Of a stretch of DNA of 6,113 nt, positions 1 to 5,502 are shown piece after piece (positions within the stretch are counted from its first letter, which is position 1; each line of letters begins with the position of its first letter). Below the pieces are notes generated by a model, which was not told where the DNA came from, made no database searches, and was given only the letters and a program-made list of their open reading frames with translations. Both the position numbers and the translations under genes were made by a program. The DNA comes from an uncultured Ruminococcus sp. (lineage in GTDB: Bacteria > Bacillota > Clostridia > Oscillospirales > Acutalibacteraceae). Location: positions 1 to 6,113 of the forward strand of contig CACYDE010000158.1 in NCBI GenBank assembly GCA_902773045.1, in the 5' to 3' direction.

Positions 1-86
1 GACATACGCCCATTGGCGCGTGCCCTTGGGGTACGCCGGTATGCCTTCGTCCTCCGCCTTGCTCTGCACTTACCGGCATCGTCTCC
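1..86. other. GC-rich, self-complementary island of unknown function
   Basis: Roughly 64 percent of these bases are G or C by hand count, while the following sequence is clearly AT-rich. The segment folds on itself. CATAC (3-7) can pair with GTATG (39-43), enclosing GGCG/CGCC and TGCCC/GGGTA helices around a TTG loop. Alternatively GCCGGTA (35-41) pairs perfectly with TACCGGC (71-77). These mutually exclusive pairings suggest a structured RNA or a repeat-family element, but the left end is cut by the window and I cannot name it. Confidence 0.35.
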
Positions 87-124
87 TTTTGTCAGTCTAT
101 TTATTTGGATTGCTATAATGAATT

Positions 125-165
125 CACAGATTGTGCAGCTTTTTGCGATCTGTGTTTTCTTTTTT
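125..165 (+). terminator. Probable intrinsic terminator
   Basis: CACAGAT (125-131) pairs perfectly with ATCTGTG (148-154). The stem can extend inward by a few pairs that include wobbles, and it is followed directly by TTTTCTTTTTT (155-165). This is the form of a rho-independent terminator for a + strand transcript entering from the left. A TATAAT with an extended TG motif (111-119) lies immediately upstream, but transcription from it would begin in the hairpin, so the terminator role is more likely. Confidence 0.55.
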
Positions 166-317
166 GCTTTACAGGTGAGAGCCGGACGCAATTCCGTTTT
201 CACTCTGTTCGGATTAAAAGATAAAAAAATTTAAGATTTTAAAGAAGGCATTATAAAAGTCCCTAAAATCGCATTCCGCCACTATGCAGCGGTAAAATTT
301 TGGTGTATAATAAATTG

Positions 318-326
318 TGTTATAAT
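318..326 (+). promoter_or_regulatory. Candidate extended -10 promoter for the two-component operon
   Basis: TGT followed by TATAAT (318-326) is an extended -10 element about 110 nt upstream of the response regulator start. No good -35 sits 16-18 nt upstream. A second TATAAT lies at 306-311. In AT-rich DNA such boxes are common, so this is a candidate only. It would give a leader of about 100 nt. Confidence 0.35.
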
Positions 327-435
327 CAAGATCTACCGCCTGAAGACTTTGAAGCTTGAAAAAAATTGTCCTGATTTTTGAAAAGCTAAAGTGAAAGAGT
401 TTGTAAAAAATGAGATTTTCGGGGAGAGTGAACAT

Positions 436-1113
436 ATGTACAGAATACTGATAGCAGATGATGAACCTGACATAATACAGCTTATAAAACGATATGCCGA
501 ACGTGAGGGTTATGACGTGACGAGCGTTGAAGACGGAAGTCAAGCGGTAGAGCTTTGCCGCAATAATGATTATGATGTTATTGTTATGGATATAATGATG
601 CCCGATATGGACGGTTTTACCGCGTGCAAAAAAATACGTGAGTTTAAGGATATTCCGGTTCTTATGCTGTCTGCAAGAGGTACGGAGTACGACAAGCTTT
701 TCGGTTTTGAGGTCGGCATTGACGACTATGTGACAAAGCCTTTTTCACCAAAAGAACTTATGGCGAGGATCAAGGTTATCATCAATCGGCACAGTGTTTC
801 AAAACCGAGAGAAATTAACCGTATAAAAGCTAAGGGAATAGAAATAGATACTCTGGGTCACAATGTTTATATTGACGGTGTGAAAACGGAACTTACCGCA
901 AAGGAATACGGTATACTAGTACATTTCATTGAAAATAAGGGGATAGTTTTATCGCGGGATAAGATACTGAACGCGGTGTGGGGATATGAATACTTTGGAG
1001 ACGACAGAACGGTTGACTGGCAGATCAAGCTTCTGAGAAATAAACTCGGAAAATATCGTGACGCCATTCACACCATAAGAGGGGTGGGGTATAAATTTGA
1101 AGATCAAACCTAA
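436..1113 (+). CDS. OmpR/PhoB-family response regulator
   Basis: This is a cytoplasmic DNA-binding response regulator of 225 residues, the usual length for the OmpR/PhoB family. The receiver domain (about 3-117) has the acidic pair D8/D9, phospho-acceptor D52 in VIVMDIMMPDMDG, the conserved Ser at 79 in LMLSA, and K101 in YVTKPF. The C-terminal winged helix (about 128-223) contains TAKEYGIL, VLSRDKIL, the recognition-helix pattern DDRTVDWQIKLLRNKLG and the closing RGVGYKF. I choose the ATG at 436 because GGGGAGAG (421-428) sits 7 nt upstream and the protein then begins MYRILIADDE, the normal family N-terminus. A GTG at 391 would add 15 unsupported residues. The stop lies 17 nt inside the following kinase gene, so the two are probably co-transcribed and translationally coupled. 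The partner kinase should phosphorylate D52. Target genes are unknown; the window does not show the operon's specific signal. Confidence 0.95.
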   Translation: MYRILIADDEPDIIQLIKRYAEREGYDVTSVEDGSQAVELCRNNDYDVIVMDIMMPDMDGFTACKKIREFKDIPVLMLSARGTEYDKLFGFEVGIDDYVTKPFSPKELMARIKVIINRHSVSKPREINRIKAKGIEIDTLGHNVYIDGVKTELTAKEYGILVHFIENKGIVLSRDKILNAVWGYEYFGDDRTVDWQIKLLRNKLGKYRDAIHTIRGVGYKFEDQT

Positions 1114-2560
1114 ATCATTCAAAACGAAGCTTTGGATGTATTTTATGCTTTTTGCGGCGTTGATTTTTTCTGTATTGTGGCTTTTGCAGACGGTTTTTTT
1201 ACAGAGTTTTTACAATGAAATGCTGATAAAGCATACAAAGACTGCTGCCGAAAAAATTGTTAACAGCAGCGGCAGTGAAAATATAACCGATATTATAGAT
1301 TCGATAACGCTTGACAATTCGATCCTGGTGTTTGTAACTGATACCGACGGAAACATTATTTATTGCTCTGATGAATATAAAGGAGCTCATCAGGAAAAAC
1401 ATCTCGGCAGAGATTTGAAAATTACCGAACAGCCGGAAAAAAATACGGAAAAAAATAAACGTTCCGTCAATTATCGGAATCTTCCCGACGGCTACGATGA
1501 GTTTTTATCGCAGCTGAGTGAAAACGGCAGCTCACCGGTCGAATACAGCACTGACAAAGTCTATGTTTACGGTACATATATAAACTATTACGGCAGTGAG
1601 GGGAATTCGATCCTTTATGTCAGCACGACCCTTGACCCTGTTGGTTCGGCAGTTTCAATAATCAGAATACAGCTTGCATGGGTGACAGGACTTTCTTTGG
1701 CAGCGGGATTTATTCTTTCATGGTTTATATCAAAAAACTTTGGCAGACCGGTTGCGCAATTATCCGTAAAAGCAAATAAACTCGGCGGCAATGATTATCC
1801 GAAGGATTTCAAGAAAGGATTCTGTATCGAACTTGACGATTTGAACGATAAGCTCGACAAAACGTCCGATAAACTCATTGAATCAAGAAATTTTCAAATG
1901 GAACTGCTTGCGAATGTTTCTCATGACCTGCGGACTCCGTTGACTCTGATAAAAGGTTACGCTGAGGTGATCAAGGATACATCGTGGGACAACGAGGAAC
2001 AGTGCAGCGCTGATATCGCCGTGATAGTGAGGGAAACGGATAGATTGTCTGAACTTGTTAATGAGATATTGGAGTATTCGGAACTTAAAATGGGTGACCG
2101 TAACGATGATTTTGAAAGAGTGGATCTCAGCGGATTGATCGGTAAGGTTTGTGAAAACTTTGAGTCTTTGTACAAGCATAAGGAGGAAACGATCGAAAAA
2201 GATATAGAAGAAAATATATTTGTTTTCGGAAATGCAAGCCGGCTTGAACGTGCCGTTTACAATCTGATCGATAATGCGTTCCGTCATACAGACGAAAGCA
2301 GGAGAGTGACGGTCAGACTTCATTCGATCGGCGAGAAAGCGCGGATCGAAGTGGTCGATTACGGCGGCGGGATCCCGGAACGGGAGATAGAGAATATCTG
2401 GGACAGATATTACACATTCCGTCAGAGAAAGGGCAGAGGTGTGTCCGGTTTGGGTCTTGCCATTGTAAAGCAAACTGTCAATATGCACAACGGAGTTTGC
2501 TCCGTGGAAAGTTCGCAGGGAAGAGGAAGTACATTCGGGATAGAACTTGATAAGCTATGA
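1097..2560 (+). CDS. Membrane sensor histidine kinase (HisKA/HATPase_c), partner of the upstream regulator
   Basis: This is a 487-residue sensor kinase starting at TTG, inside the end of the regulator gene, with a G-rich Shine-Dalgarno (1077-1089). A later ATG (1136) would remove the basic KIKPKSFKTK segment that precedes the first membrane helix, so TTG is preferred. Order of parts: transmembrane helix about 14-36; an extracytoplasmic sensor region about 37-188 with no motif I recognise; transmembrane helix about 190-212; a HAMP-like linker (about 213-262, with GRPVAQLS); HisKA with phosphorylated H276 in VSHDLRTPLTLIKGY; and an HATPase domain with N box NLIDNAFRH (389-397), G1 DYGGGIP (421-427) and G2 SGLGLAIV (450-457). 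All catalytic motifs look intact. It should autophosphorylate at H276 and transfer phosphate to D52 of the overlapping regulator. The ligand is unknown. The long extracellular loop suggests sensing of an envelope or external cue, as in PhoR- and BaeS-like kinases. Confidence 0.94.
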   Translation: MKIKPKSFKTKLWMYFMLFAALIFSVLWLLQTVFLQSFYNEMLIKHTKTAAEKIVNSSGSENITDIIDSITLDNSILVFVTDTDGNIIYCSDEYKGAHQEKHLGRDLKITEQPEKNTEKNKRSVNYRNLPDGYDEFLSQLSENGSSPVEYSTDKVYVYGTYINYYGSEGNSILYVSTTLDPVGSAVSIIRIQLAWVTGLSLAAGFILSWFISKNFGRPVAQLSVKANKLGGNDYPKDFKKGFCIELDDLNDKLDKTSDKLIESRNFQMELLANVSHDLRTPLTLIKGYAEVIKDTSWDNEEQCSADIAVIVRETDRLSELVNEILEYSELKMGDRNDDFERVDLSGLIGKVCENFESLYKHKEETIEKDIEENIFVFGNASRLERAVYNLIDNAFRHTDESRRVTVRLHSIGEKARIEVVDYGGGIPEREIENIWDRYYTFRQRKGRGVSGLGLAIVKQTVNMHNGVCSVESSQGRGSTFGIELDKL

Positions 2561-2574
2561 TTTTTCACCTATCC

Positions 2575-2631
2575 AACATTAAACACACAACCGACAGAAT
2601 TATCAGTTCTGTCGGTTGTGTGTTTAATGTT
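2575..2631. terminator. Bidirectional terminator-type hairpin between convergent genes
   Basis: A perfect 25-bp inverted repeat (arms 2575-2599 and 2607-2631) encloses a 7-nt loop. On the + strand the right arm runs into a T5 tract (2630-2634), consistent with termination of the two-component operon. On the - strand there is no immediate U-run; the arm covers the cupin stop codon (2624-2626), and the hairpin would still form at the cupin mRNA 3' end. Its position between two convergent genes fits a shared terminator and 3'-end stabiliser. Confidence 0.8.
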
Positions 2632-3058
2632 TTTCCGCCTCTTCCTTTGTTCTGTGAACAGTTCCGAAAGGATGCTGCGGCGGAGCATATATTGAGTATA
2701 ATTTTAATGGCACCATGCCTGTATTGACAATATTGTGCCAAGTGCCTGCCGGAATAATCACAGCATAGCTGCTGTTAACAGGCTTTCTGTAGGTTAAAGA
2801 GGATTTGCTTTTTCCAATCATTGCCAGAGCCGTTCCGTTTTCAATGCGTATGAATTGATCGAGATTATTATGGACTTCAAGTCCGACGTCGCCCCCGACC
2901 GGGATACTCATAAGAGTAACCTGAAGATTTTCTCCTGTCCATAATGCAGTTCTGTAATAATTATTACGCTTAGCCAAACAATCTATATTCACGATGAAAG
3001 GTTCATCACCATTGTCTCTGATCTCTTGTGATTGTGAAGAACGTTTTTTCGTATTCAA
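2624..3058 (-). CDS. Small single-domain cupin protein
   Basis: This is a 144-residue soluble protein with one cupin domain (about 43-128). The first cupin motif reads GLEVHNNLDQFIRIENG, with H63, D67/Q68 and E73 at metal-ligand-like positions; the usual second His of HxH is replaced, as in many members of this clostridial subgroup. The second motif is IPAGTWHNIVNTG with H108. A C-terminal YAPPQHPFGTVHRTKEEA is typical of the same subgroup. The substrate cannot be deduced; relatives include sugar-binding or isomerase-like cupins as well as sensor proteins. It starts at TTG (3056-3058) with AAGGGGG about 7 nt upstream on the - strand; no in-frame ATG offers a better start. That Shine-Dalgarno lies in one arm of a 28-bp inverted repeat (3067-3133). 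It lies 89 nt downstream of the flavin transferase gene on the same strand, and its 3' end overlaps a convergent terminator hairpin. Confidence 0.85.
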   Translation of the reverse strand: MNTKKRSSQSQEIRDNGDEPFIVNIDCLAKRNNYYRTALWTGENLQVTLMSIPVGGDVGLEVHNNLDQFIRIENGTALAMIGKSKSSLTYRKPVNSSYAVIIPAGTWHNIVNTGMVPLKLYSIYAPPQHPFGTVHRTKEEAEKH

Positions 3059-3066
3059 TTTATCGC

Positions 3067-3133
3067 CCCCCTTATTTTATAGTATGATCTGTTCCGCTTT
3101 GTTGTGAACAGATCATACTGTAAAATAAGGGGG
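3067..3133. repeat. 28-bp inverted repeat covering the cupin leader
   Basis: Arms 3067-3094 and 3106-3133 are reverse complements with one mismatch (3080 against 3120), separated by 11 nt. The arms include TTATTTTA and TATGATCTGTTC. On the - strand the second arm ends in AAGGGGG, which is the cupin Shine-Dalgarno, so a read-through transcript from the upstream gene would bury the ribosome binding site in a very stable stem. There is no T-run after it, so it is not a standard intrinsic terminator. A TATAAA (3081-3076, - strand) lies in the arm, so a cupin promoter with an overlapping operator is also possible. Confidence 0.75.
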
Positions 3134-3147
3134 ACTGCTACCTTCAT

Positions 3148-4197
3148 TCACTTTTCTGCATATCCAACTTTAAGAAAATCATAATCCGATGACAAACGAA
3201 AGACATCTTTAAGTCCTTCCGAAACAATGACAGTATCGTTATCGTCAAGAATAATAAATTCGAAATTGCACTTTTCGTTTTTATAAAAATCTTTTGCCTT
3301 ATTTGTTCCCATAACAAATAAAGCTGTTGAAAATTCATCTGCTTCTGTTCCGCTTTCGGAAATCACCGTTACTGATTTTGTACCATTTTCAGAGGGATAA
3401 CCTGTTTCGGGATCAATTATATGATGATACATCTTCCCATTATCCTCAAAATAGCGCTGATCGGTTGCCGAAGTCACGACTGCCTTTTCGGTTACATTAA
3501 GTATTGCGAACGTGTTTTGTGTAAATGGGTATCTTATTCCTACTTTCCATGGCTCACCGTTTTTTGTGCCGATTGTCTGAATATTACCCCCGAAAGACAG
3601 AACGGCACTTTCAATGCCGTTAGTTTTCATCAGATCTTTCACCTGTTCGGAAATATATCCTTTTGCCACAGCTCCAAGATCAAGTTGCATACCTGGTTTT
3701 AATCTTACCGAATGTTCTTTTTCGTCAATTTCAATGTCTTTGAAATTGACTTTTTTCAGAGCTTCATCCAACAGGTTTTGTTCGGGAACCTGATTTGACT
3801 CGGTCGTGAATCCCCATAATCTCACAATAGGATAAACGGAAATATCCATTGAACCGTCAGTGATCTCGGAAACATTTATTGATTTTTTGATGACATCGAT
3901 CGTCTCGCTTGAAACGGTGATCCATTCGCCTGAACCGTAATTTATTCTTGAAACATCGCTTGTCGGATCGGTGACGGAAAAAAGCTTTTCAAGCTCAATA
4001 ATTTTTTCCTCTGCAAGATTGGCTGTTTGTTCTGCATTATTGTCGTATATTTTTAAATCAATATATGTATCAAGCGCAAAGACCTCTTTTTCAAACGGAA
4101 GATCGTCCGAGGAGTTTTGATTTTTTGTATCCGTGCAGCCTGAAAGAAAGAGAAAAAAGAAGAGGATCAGTGATAAAATAGATTTATTTCTATACAT
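3148..4197 (-). CDS. apbE: ApbE-family FAD:protein FMN transferase lipoprotein
   Basis: This is a 349-residue exported lipoprotein of normal family length. The signal peptide (1-20) is MYRNK followed by a hydrophobic run and the lipobox LSGC, giving lipidated C21. The ApbE domain follows: VTDPTSDVSRIN (75-86), DISVYPIVRLWGF (118-130), LDLGAVAKGYI (172-182), SFGGNIQTIG (201-210), YHHIIDPETGYP (257-268) and TEADEFSTALFVMG (284-297), with D287 and T291 where the family binds metal. Known members transfer FMN from FAD to Thr/Ser of extracytoplasmic subunits such as RnfG or NqrC; no such target is in this window. The segment VTSATDQRYF (241-250) departs from the more usual TSGDYERYF, so activity should not be assumed identical. 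The ATG start at 4195-4197 has CCGGAG 7 nt upstream. The gene is probably transcribed from the 219-nt gap behind it and may read into the cupin gene. Confidence 0.93.
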   Translation of the reverse strand: MYRNKSILSLILFFFLFLSGCTDTKNQNSSDDLPFEKEVFALDTYIDLKIYDNNAEQTANLAEEKIIELEKLFSVTDPTSDVSRINYGSGEWITVSSETIDVIKKSINVSEITDGSMDISVYPIVRLWGFTTESNQVPEQNLLDEALKKVNFKDIEIDEKEHSVRLKPGMQLDLGAVAKGYISEQVKDLMKTNGIESAVLSFGGNIQTIGTKNGEPWKVGIRYPFTQNTFAILNVTEKAVVTSATDQRYFEDNGKMYHHIIDPETGYPSENGTKSVTVISESGTEADEFSTALFVMGTNKAKDFYKNEKCNFEFIILDDNDTVIVSEGLKDVFRLSSDYDFLKVGYAEK

Positions 4198-4281
4198 AAG
4201 AAGACTCCGGTCATGAATATCAGTAAATTAACCAGCATTTTATTTGTAAACTATCAGGTGGAGAAATATGACTTCACGCTG

Positions 4282-4310
4282 ATAATCACAACAGCTATAT
4301 TTTATCGCAA
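4282..4310 (-). promoter_or_regulatory. Weak candidate promoter for the flavin transferase gene
   Basis: On the - strand TTGCGA (4310-4305) and GATTAT (4287-4282) are separated by exactly 17 nt. Each matches consensus at four of six positions. A second possibility nearer the gene is TTTACA with a TTTACT 17 nt downstream. The 219-nt gap 4198-4416 otherwise holds no gene I can support. Confidence 0.25.
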
Positions 4311-4416
4311 ATAAAACAACTCTGTTGAAACGAACGTATATTTCTTTGGTTCATGCATATCAATTCCGTGATAATGTGTGGTCTGCTGTTTTGTGGTCAG
4401 CGGAGCAGTTCGGTTT

Positions 4417-4560
4417 TTATTCGGATATGAGTTTTTCGATCAATTCCAGAATGGCTGTTTTTTCATCTTCATTTGCCGTTCGGAATTTAAGCAGGAATAA
4501 GATCTCTTCTTCTGTCAGCGTGGTTACATTTAGATTTGTAATTATAGTGTTTTCTGTCAT
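4417..4560 (-). CDS. 47-residue acidic helical small protein
   Basis: This short gene encodes 47 residues beginning MTENTIITNLNVTTLTEEEI and ending IEKLISE. It has an ATG start with AAAGAGGA about 7 nt upstream and a strong promoter behind it (4599-4627), which together make it more credible than a random open frame. The second half (about 15-46) should form amphipathic helices. The pattern EEEILFLLKFR..NEDEKTAILELIEKL resembles the C-terminal tails of Xre-type repressors, in which a helix pair follows the HTH domain, but no HTH domain is present. It could be a free regulatory peptide, an oligomerisation partner, or the surviving end of a phage regulator. It has no signal peptide and no membrane segment. 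Function unknown; I do not recognise a family. It is transcribed away from the capsid remnants at 4665 onward. Confidence 0.7.
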   Translation of the reverse strand: MTENTIITNLNVTTLTEEEILFLLKFRTANEDEKTAILELIEKLISE

Positions 4561-4598
4561 GTTATGATCCTCTTTCTCAGTTTATTTATGATGCATTA

Positions 4599-4627
4599 AT
4601 TATAGCATCTTTTGACGGAAATTTCAA
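4599..4627 (-). promoter_or_regulatory. Near-consensus sigma-A promoter for the 47-residue protein
   Basis: On the - strand TTGAAA (4627-4622) is followed after exactly 17 nt by TATAAT (4604-4599), preceded by TGC, so it also has the extended -10 motif. The start would be near 4592, giving a leader of about 30 nt before the ATG at 4560. This is one of the best promoter matches in the window. Confidence 0.8.
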
Positions 4628-4642
4628 CACTTATTTTTTATA

Positions 4643-4663
4643 CATATACAAATTTTGTGTATG
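4643..4663. promoter_or_regulatory. 21-bp near-palindrome, candidate operator
   Basis: CATATACAAA (4643-4652) and TTTGTGTATG (4654-4663) form a near-perfect dyad with one mismatch and a single central base. It lies just upstream of the -35 of the promoter at 4599-4627 and at the exact left edge of the first capsid remnant, with the in-frame TGA (4662-4664) overlapping it. It could be an operator for the small-protein promoter. It lacks a T-run, so it is not a terminator. Confidence 0.35.
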
Positions 4664-4664
4664 A

Positions 4665-4811
4665 GCGTTCTTTCCGGAGATATCGGAAAGAGCATACACC
4701 GATGAAGAACTCGAAAAGCTGAAAAAGAAAGAGAATACTCCTGTTGAATACAACGGTAAATCCTACACGAAATATGAAGCCACTCAGAAGCAGCGAAGCC
4801 TTGAAAGAACC
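4665..4811 (+). pseudogene. Truncated phage minor capsid protein 2 C-terminal segment, copy 1
   Basis: This is the 5' end of an open frame that continues unbroken into the toxin ORF at 4812. After an in-frame TGA (4662-4664) it reads AFFPEISERAYTDEEL and continues with KKKENTPVEYNGKSYTKYEA and QRSLERT. This is the pattern of the last part of Phage_min_cap2-type minor capsid proteins from Firmicutes phages, where FFPGIS.R.YTDEEL and TPVEYNGK.YTKYEA precede MRAQRQ. The protein normally has several hundred residues before this point; all are missing. There is no start codon with a ribosome binding site, so this is a truncated remnant. It shares long identical DNA blocks with copy 2 (4717-4750 with 5745-5778; 4764-4802 with 5792-5830). 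Confidence 0.75.
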
Positions 4812-5000
4812 ATGAGAGCCCAGCGTCAGCAGATAAATTTACTTCAACAGGGCGGTGCAAACGAAGATGACATAATACTTGCAAGAGGGCGGTACAGAGC
4901 AACTTCAAGTGAGTATACAAGGTTTTCCAAAGCTATGAAATTACCTCAGCAGAGGGAAAGAGTTACCGTTGACGGTTTGGGGAATGTTGGAGTTGGAAAG
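4678..5000 (+). repeat. Direct repeat, capsid-tail module copy 1
   Basis: This segment is repeated in the same orientation at about 5706-6029, roughly 1028 bp downstream. Blocks of 34 bp (4717-4750) and 39 bp (4764-4802) are identical to copy 2; the rest is clearly homologous with mainly synonymous or mild changes. Similarity ends just after the VDGLG codons, at the point where the C-terminal domains become unrelated. Confidence 0.85.
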
Positions 5001-5471
5001 TATACAAAAAATGTTTCGGGAAGTGTTGAAAAATCTTCAAAAAATGGTATAATAGAGTCAAACAAAGGCGAAACGGCGGGAAATAATGTGCATATTCTTG
5101 GAACTATTGATATGAATATATATAGATGTGTTACTCAGGATATTCAAACAGATGAAGTTATTATTACAGATAGACAAATCGAACACATTAAAGAACGTCA
5201 CCCAAATGATTATGAAAGATATTTTGTTTATTTTCAAGAAATAATTCATAACCCGGATTATATTTTGGAAGCAAATCGTCCAAATACGGCCTTTGTTCTA
5301 AAACACATTGTAGATAACGGAAAAAACTATCAGCTTATTTTACGTTTAAAAACATCAACAGACCCCAAAGAGTATAAAAATTCTGTAATAACTTTTTTAA
5401 AAGTTGACGATAGAAAGTGGAAGAAATATTTGAGAAATAAGAAAATTCTTTACAGCAAAGAAAAGAATTGA
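4812..5471 (+). CDS. Minor-capsid tail with C-terminal PBECR-type nuclease toxin domain, copy 1
   Basis: This is the first ATG in the remnant frame (4665-5471 open), giving 219 residues. Residues 1-58 are the end of a phage minor capsid protein: MRAQRQQINLL, ARGRYRATSSEYTRFSKAM and LPQQRERVTVDGLG. A low-complexity linker (about 59-99, rich in G, S, N and K) follows. Residues about 100-215 form a compact domain with VIITDRQIEHIKERHPNDYERY, NPDYIL, TAFVLKHI, LILRLKTS, YKNSVITF and KKYLRNKKILY. This matches the PBECR group (phage Barnase-EndoU-ColicinE5/D-RelE-like nucleases) that I know as tips of phage structural proteins; H125, H130, R178 and S191 are plausible catalytic residues. The PBECR subgroup number is not certain. 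The predicted activity is RNA cleavage on delivery; this is inference. The start is weak (no good Shine-Dalgarno), so expression of the domain may instead use GTG 5088 or ATG 5112, behind a promoter-like motif at 5026-5053. No immunity gene is visible; a small-RNA gene follows directly. Confidence 0.75.
   Translation: MRAQRQQINLLQQGGANEDDIILARGRYRATSSEYTRFSKAMKLPQQRERVTVDGLGNVGVGKYTKNVSGSVEKSSKNGIIESNKGETAGNNVHILGTIDMNIYRCVTQDIQTDEVIITDRQIEHIKERHPNDYERYFVYFQEIIHNPDYILEANRPNTAFVLKHIVDNGKNYQLILRLKTSTDPKEYKNSVITFLKVDDRKWKKYLRNKKILYSKEKN
5026..5053 (+). promoter_or_regulatory. Promoter-like motif at the capsid/toxin junction
   Basis: TTGAAA (5026-5031) and TATAAT (5048-5053) are 16 nt apart, and the -10 is preceded by TGG (extended -10). 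They lie in the linker-coding stretch between the capsid segment and the nuclease domain. Transcription would begin near 5060, upstream of the in-frame GTG 5088 (GGCGGG 7 nt before it) and ATG 5112, and could produce the nuclease domain alone. AT-rich linkers give such motifs by chance, so moderate confidence. Confidence 0.4.
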
Positions 5472-5496
5472 CATATTATAGAATCAAGTGTATAAT
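5468..5496 (+). promoter_or_regulatory. Consensus sigma-A promoter for the 5S-like RNA
   Basis: TTGACA (5468-5473) and TATAAT (5491-5496) are both perfect matches and are separated by exactly 17 nt. The -35 overlaps the stop codon (5469-5471) of the toxin ORF. A start near 5503 falls just before the AAAAGA (5507-5512) that begins the terminal stem of the RNA. Confidence 0.9.
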
Positions 5497-5502
5497 AATA
5501 AT

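Larger units (their letters stand above)
1..435. other. Gene-poor leader region upstream of the two-component operon
   Basis: I see no convincing gene in this stretch. A frame open from the window edge to position 234 on the + strand has no ribosome binding site or recognisable motif, and its composition changes abruptly near position 86, so I do not call it. The visible content is a GC-rich foldable segment (1-86), a hairpin followed by a T-run (125-165), an AT-rich spacer with several TATAAT-like boxes (306-311, 321-326), and the Shine-Dalgarno of the response regulator (421-428). The region probably separates an upstream transcription unit from the regulator operon. Confidence 0.5.

Noticed and set aside
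13..234. 73-codon + strand frame open from the window edge
   Set aside because: It has no ribosome binding site and no motif, and it runs across a terminator-like hairpin and an abrupt composition change; more likely non-coding.
391..435. GTG start giving 15 extra residues on the response regulator
   Set aside because: The ATG at 436 has a strong Shine-Dalgarno and gives the normal family N-terminus.
1883..2488. 201-codon - strand frame inside the kinase gene
   Set aside because: It is antisense to the conserved HisKA/HATPase domains; a shadow of the real gene with no motif of its own.
3067..3133. Intrinsic terminator of apbE
   Set aside because: There is no T-run after the stem on the - strand, and the distal arm contains the next gene's ribosome binding site.
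3421..3702. + strand frame inside apbE
   Set aside because: It is antisense to conserved ApbE motifs and has no ribosome binding site or recognisable content.
4214..4315. 33-codon + strand frame starting MNISKLTSIL
   Set aside because: No good ribosome binding site, no motif, and it lies in the upstream region of apbE on the opposite strand.
4325..4567. 80-codon + strand frame
   Set aside because: It lies opposite the 47-residue gene, which has a better start, Shine-Dalgarno and promoter.
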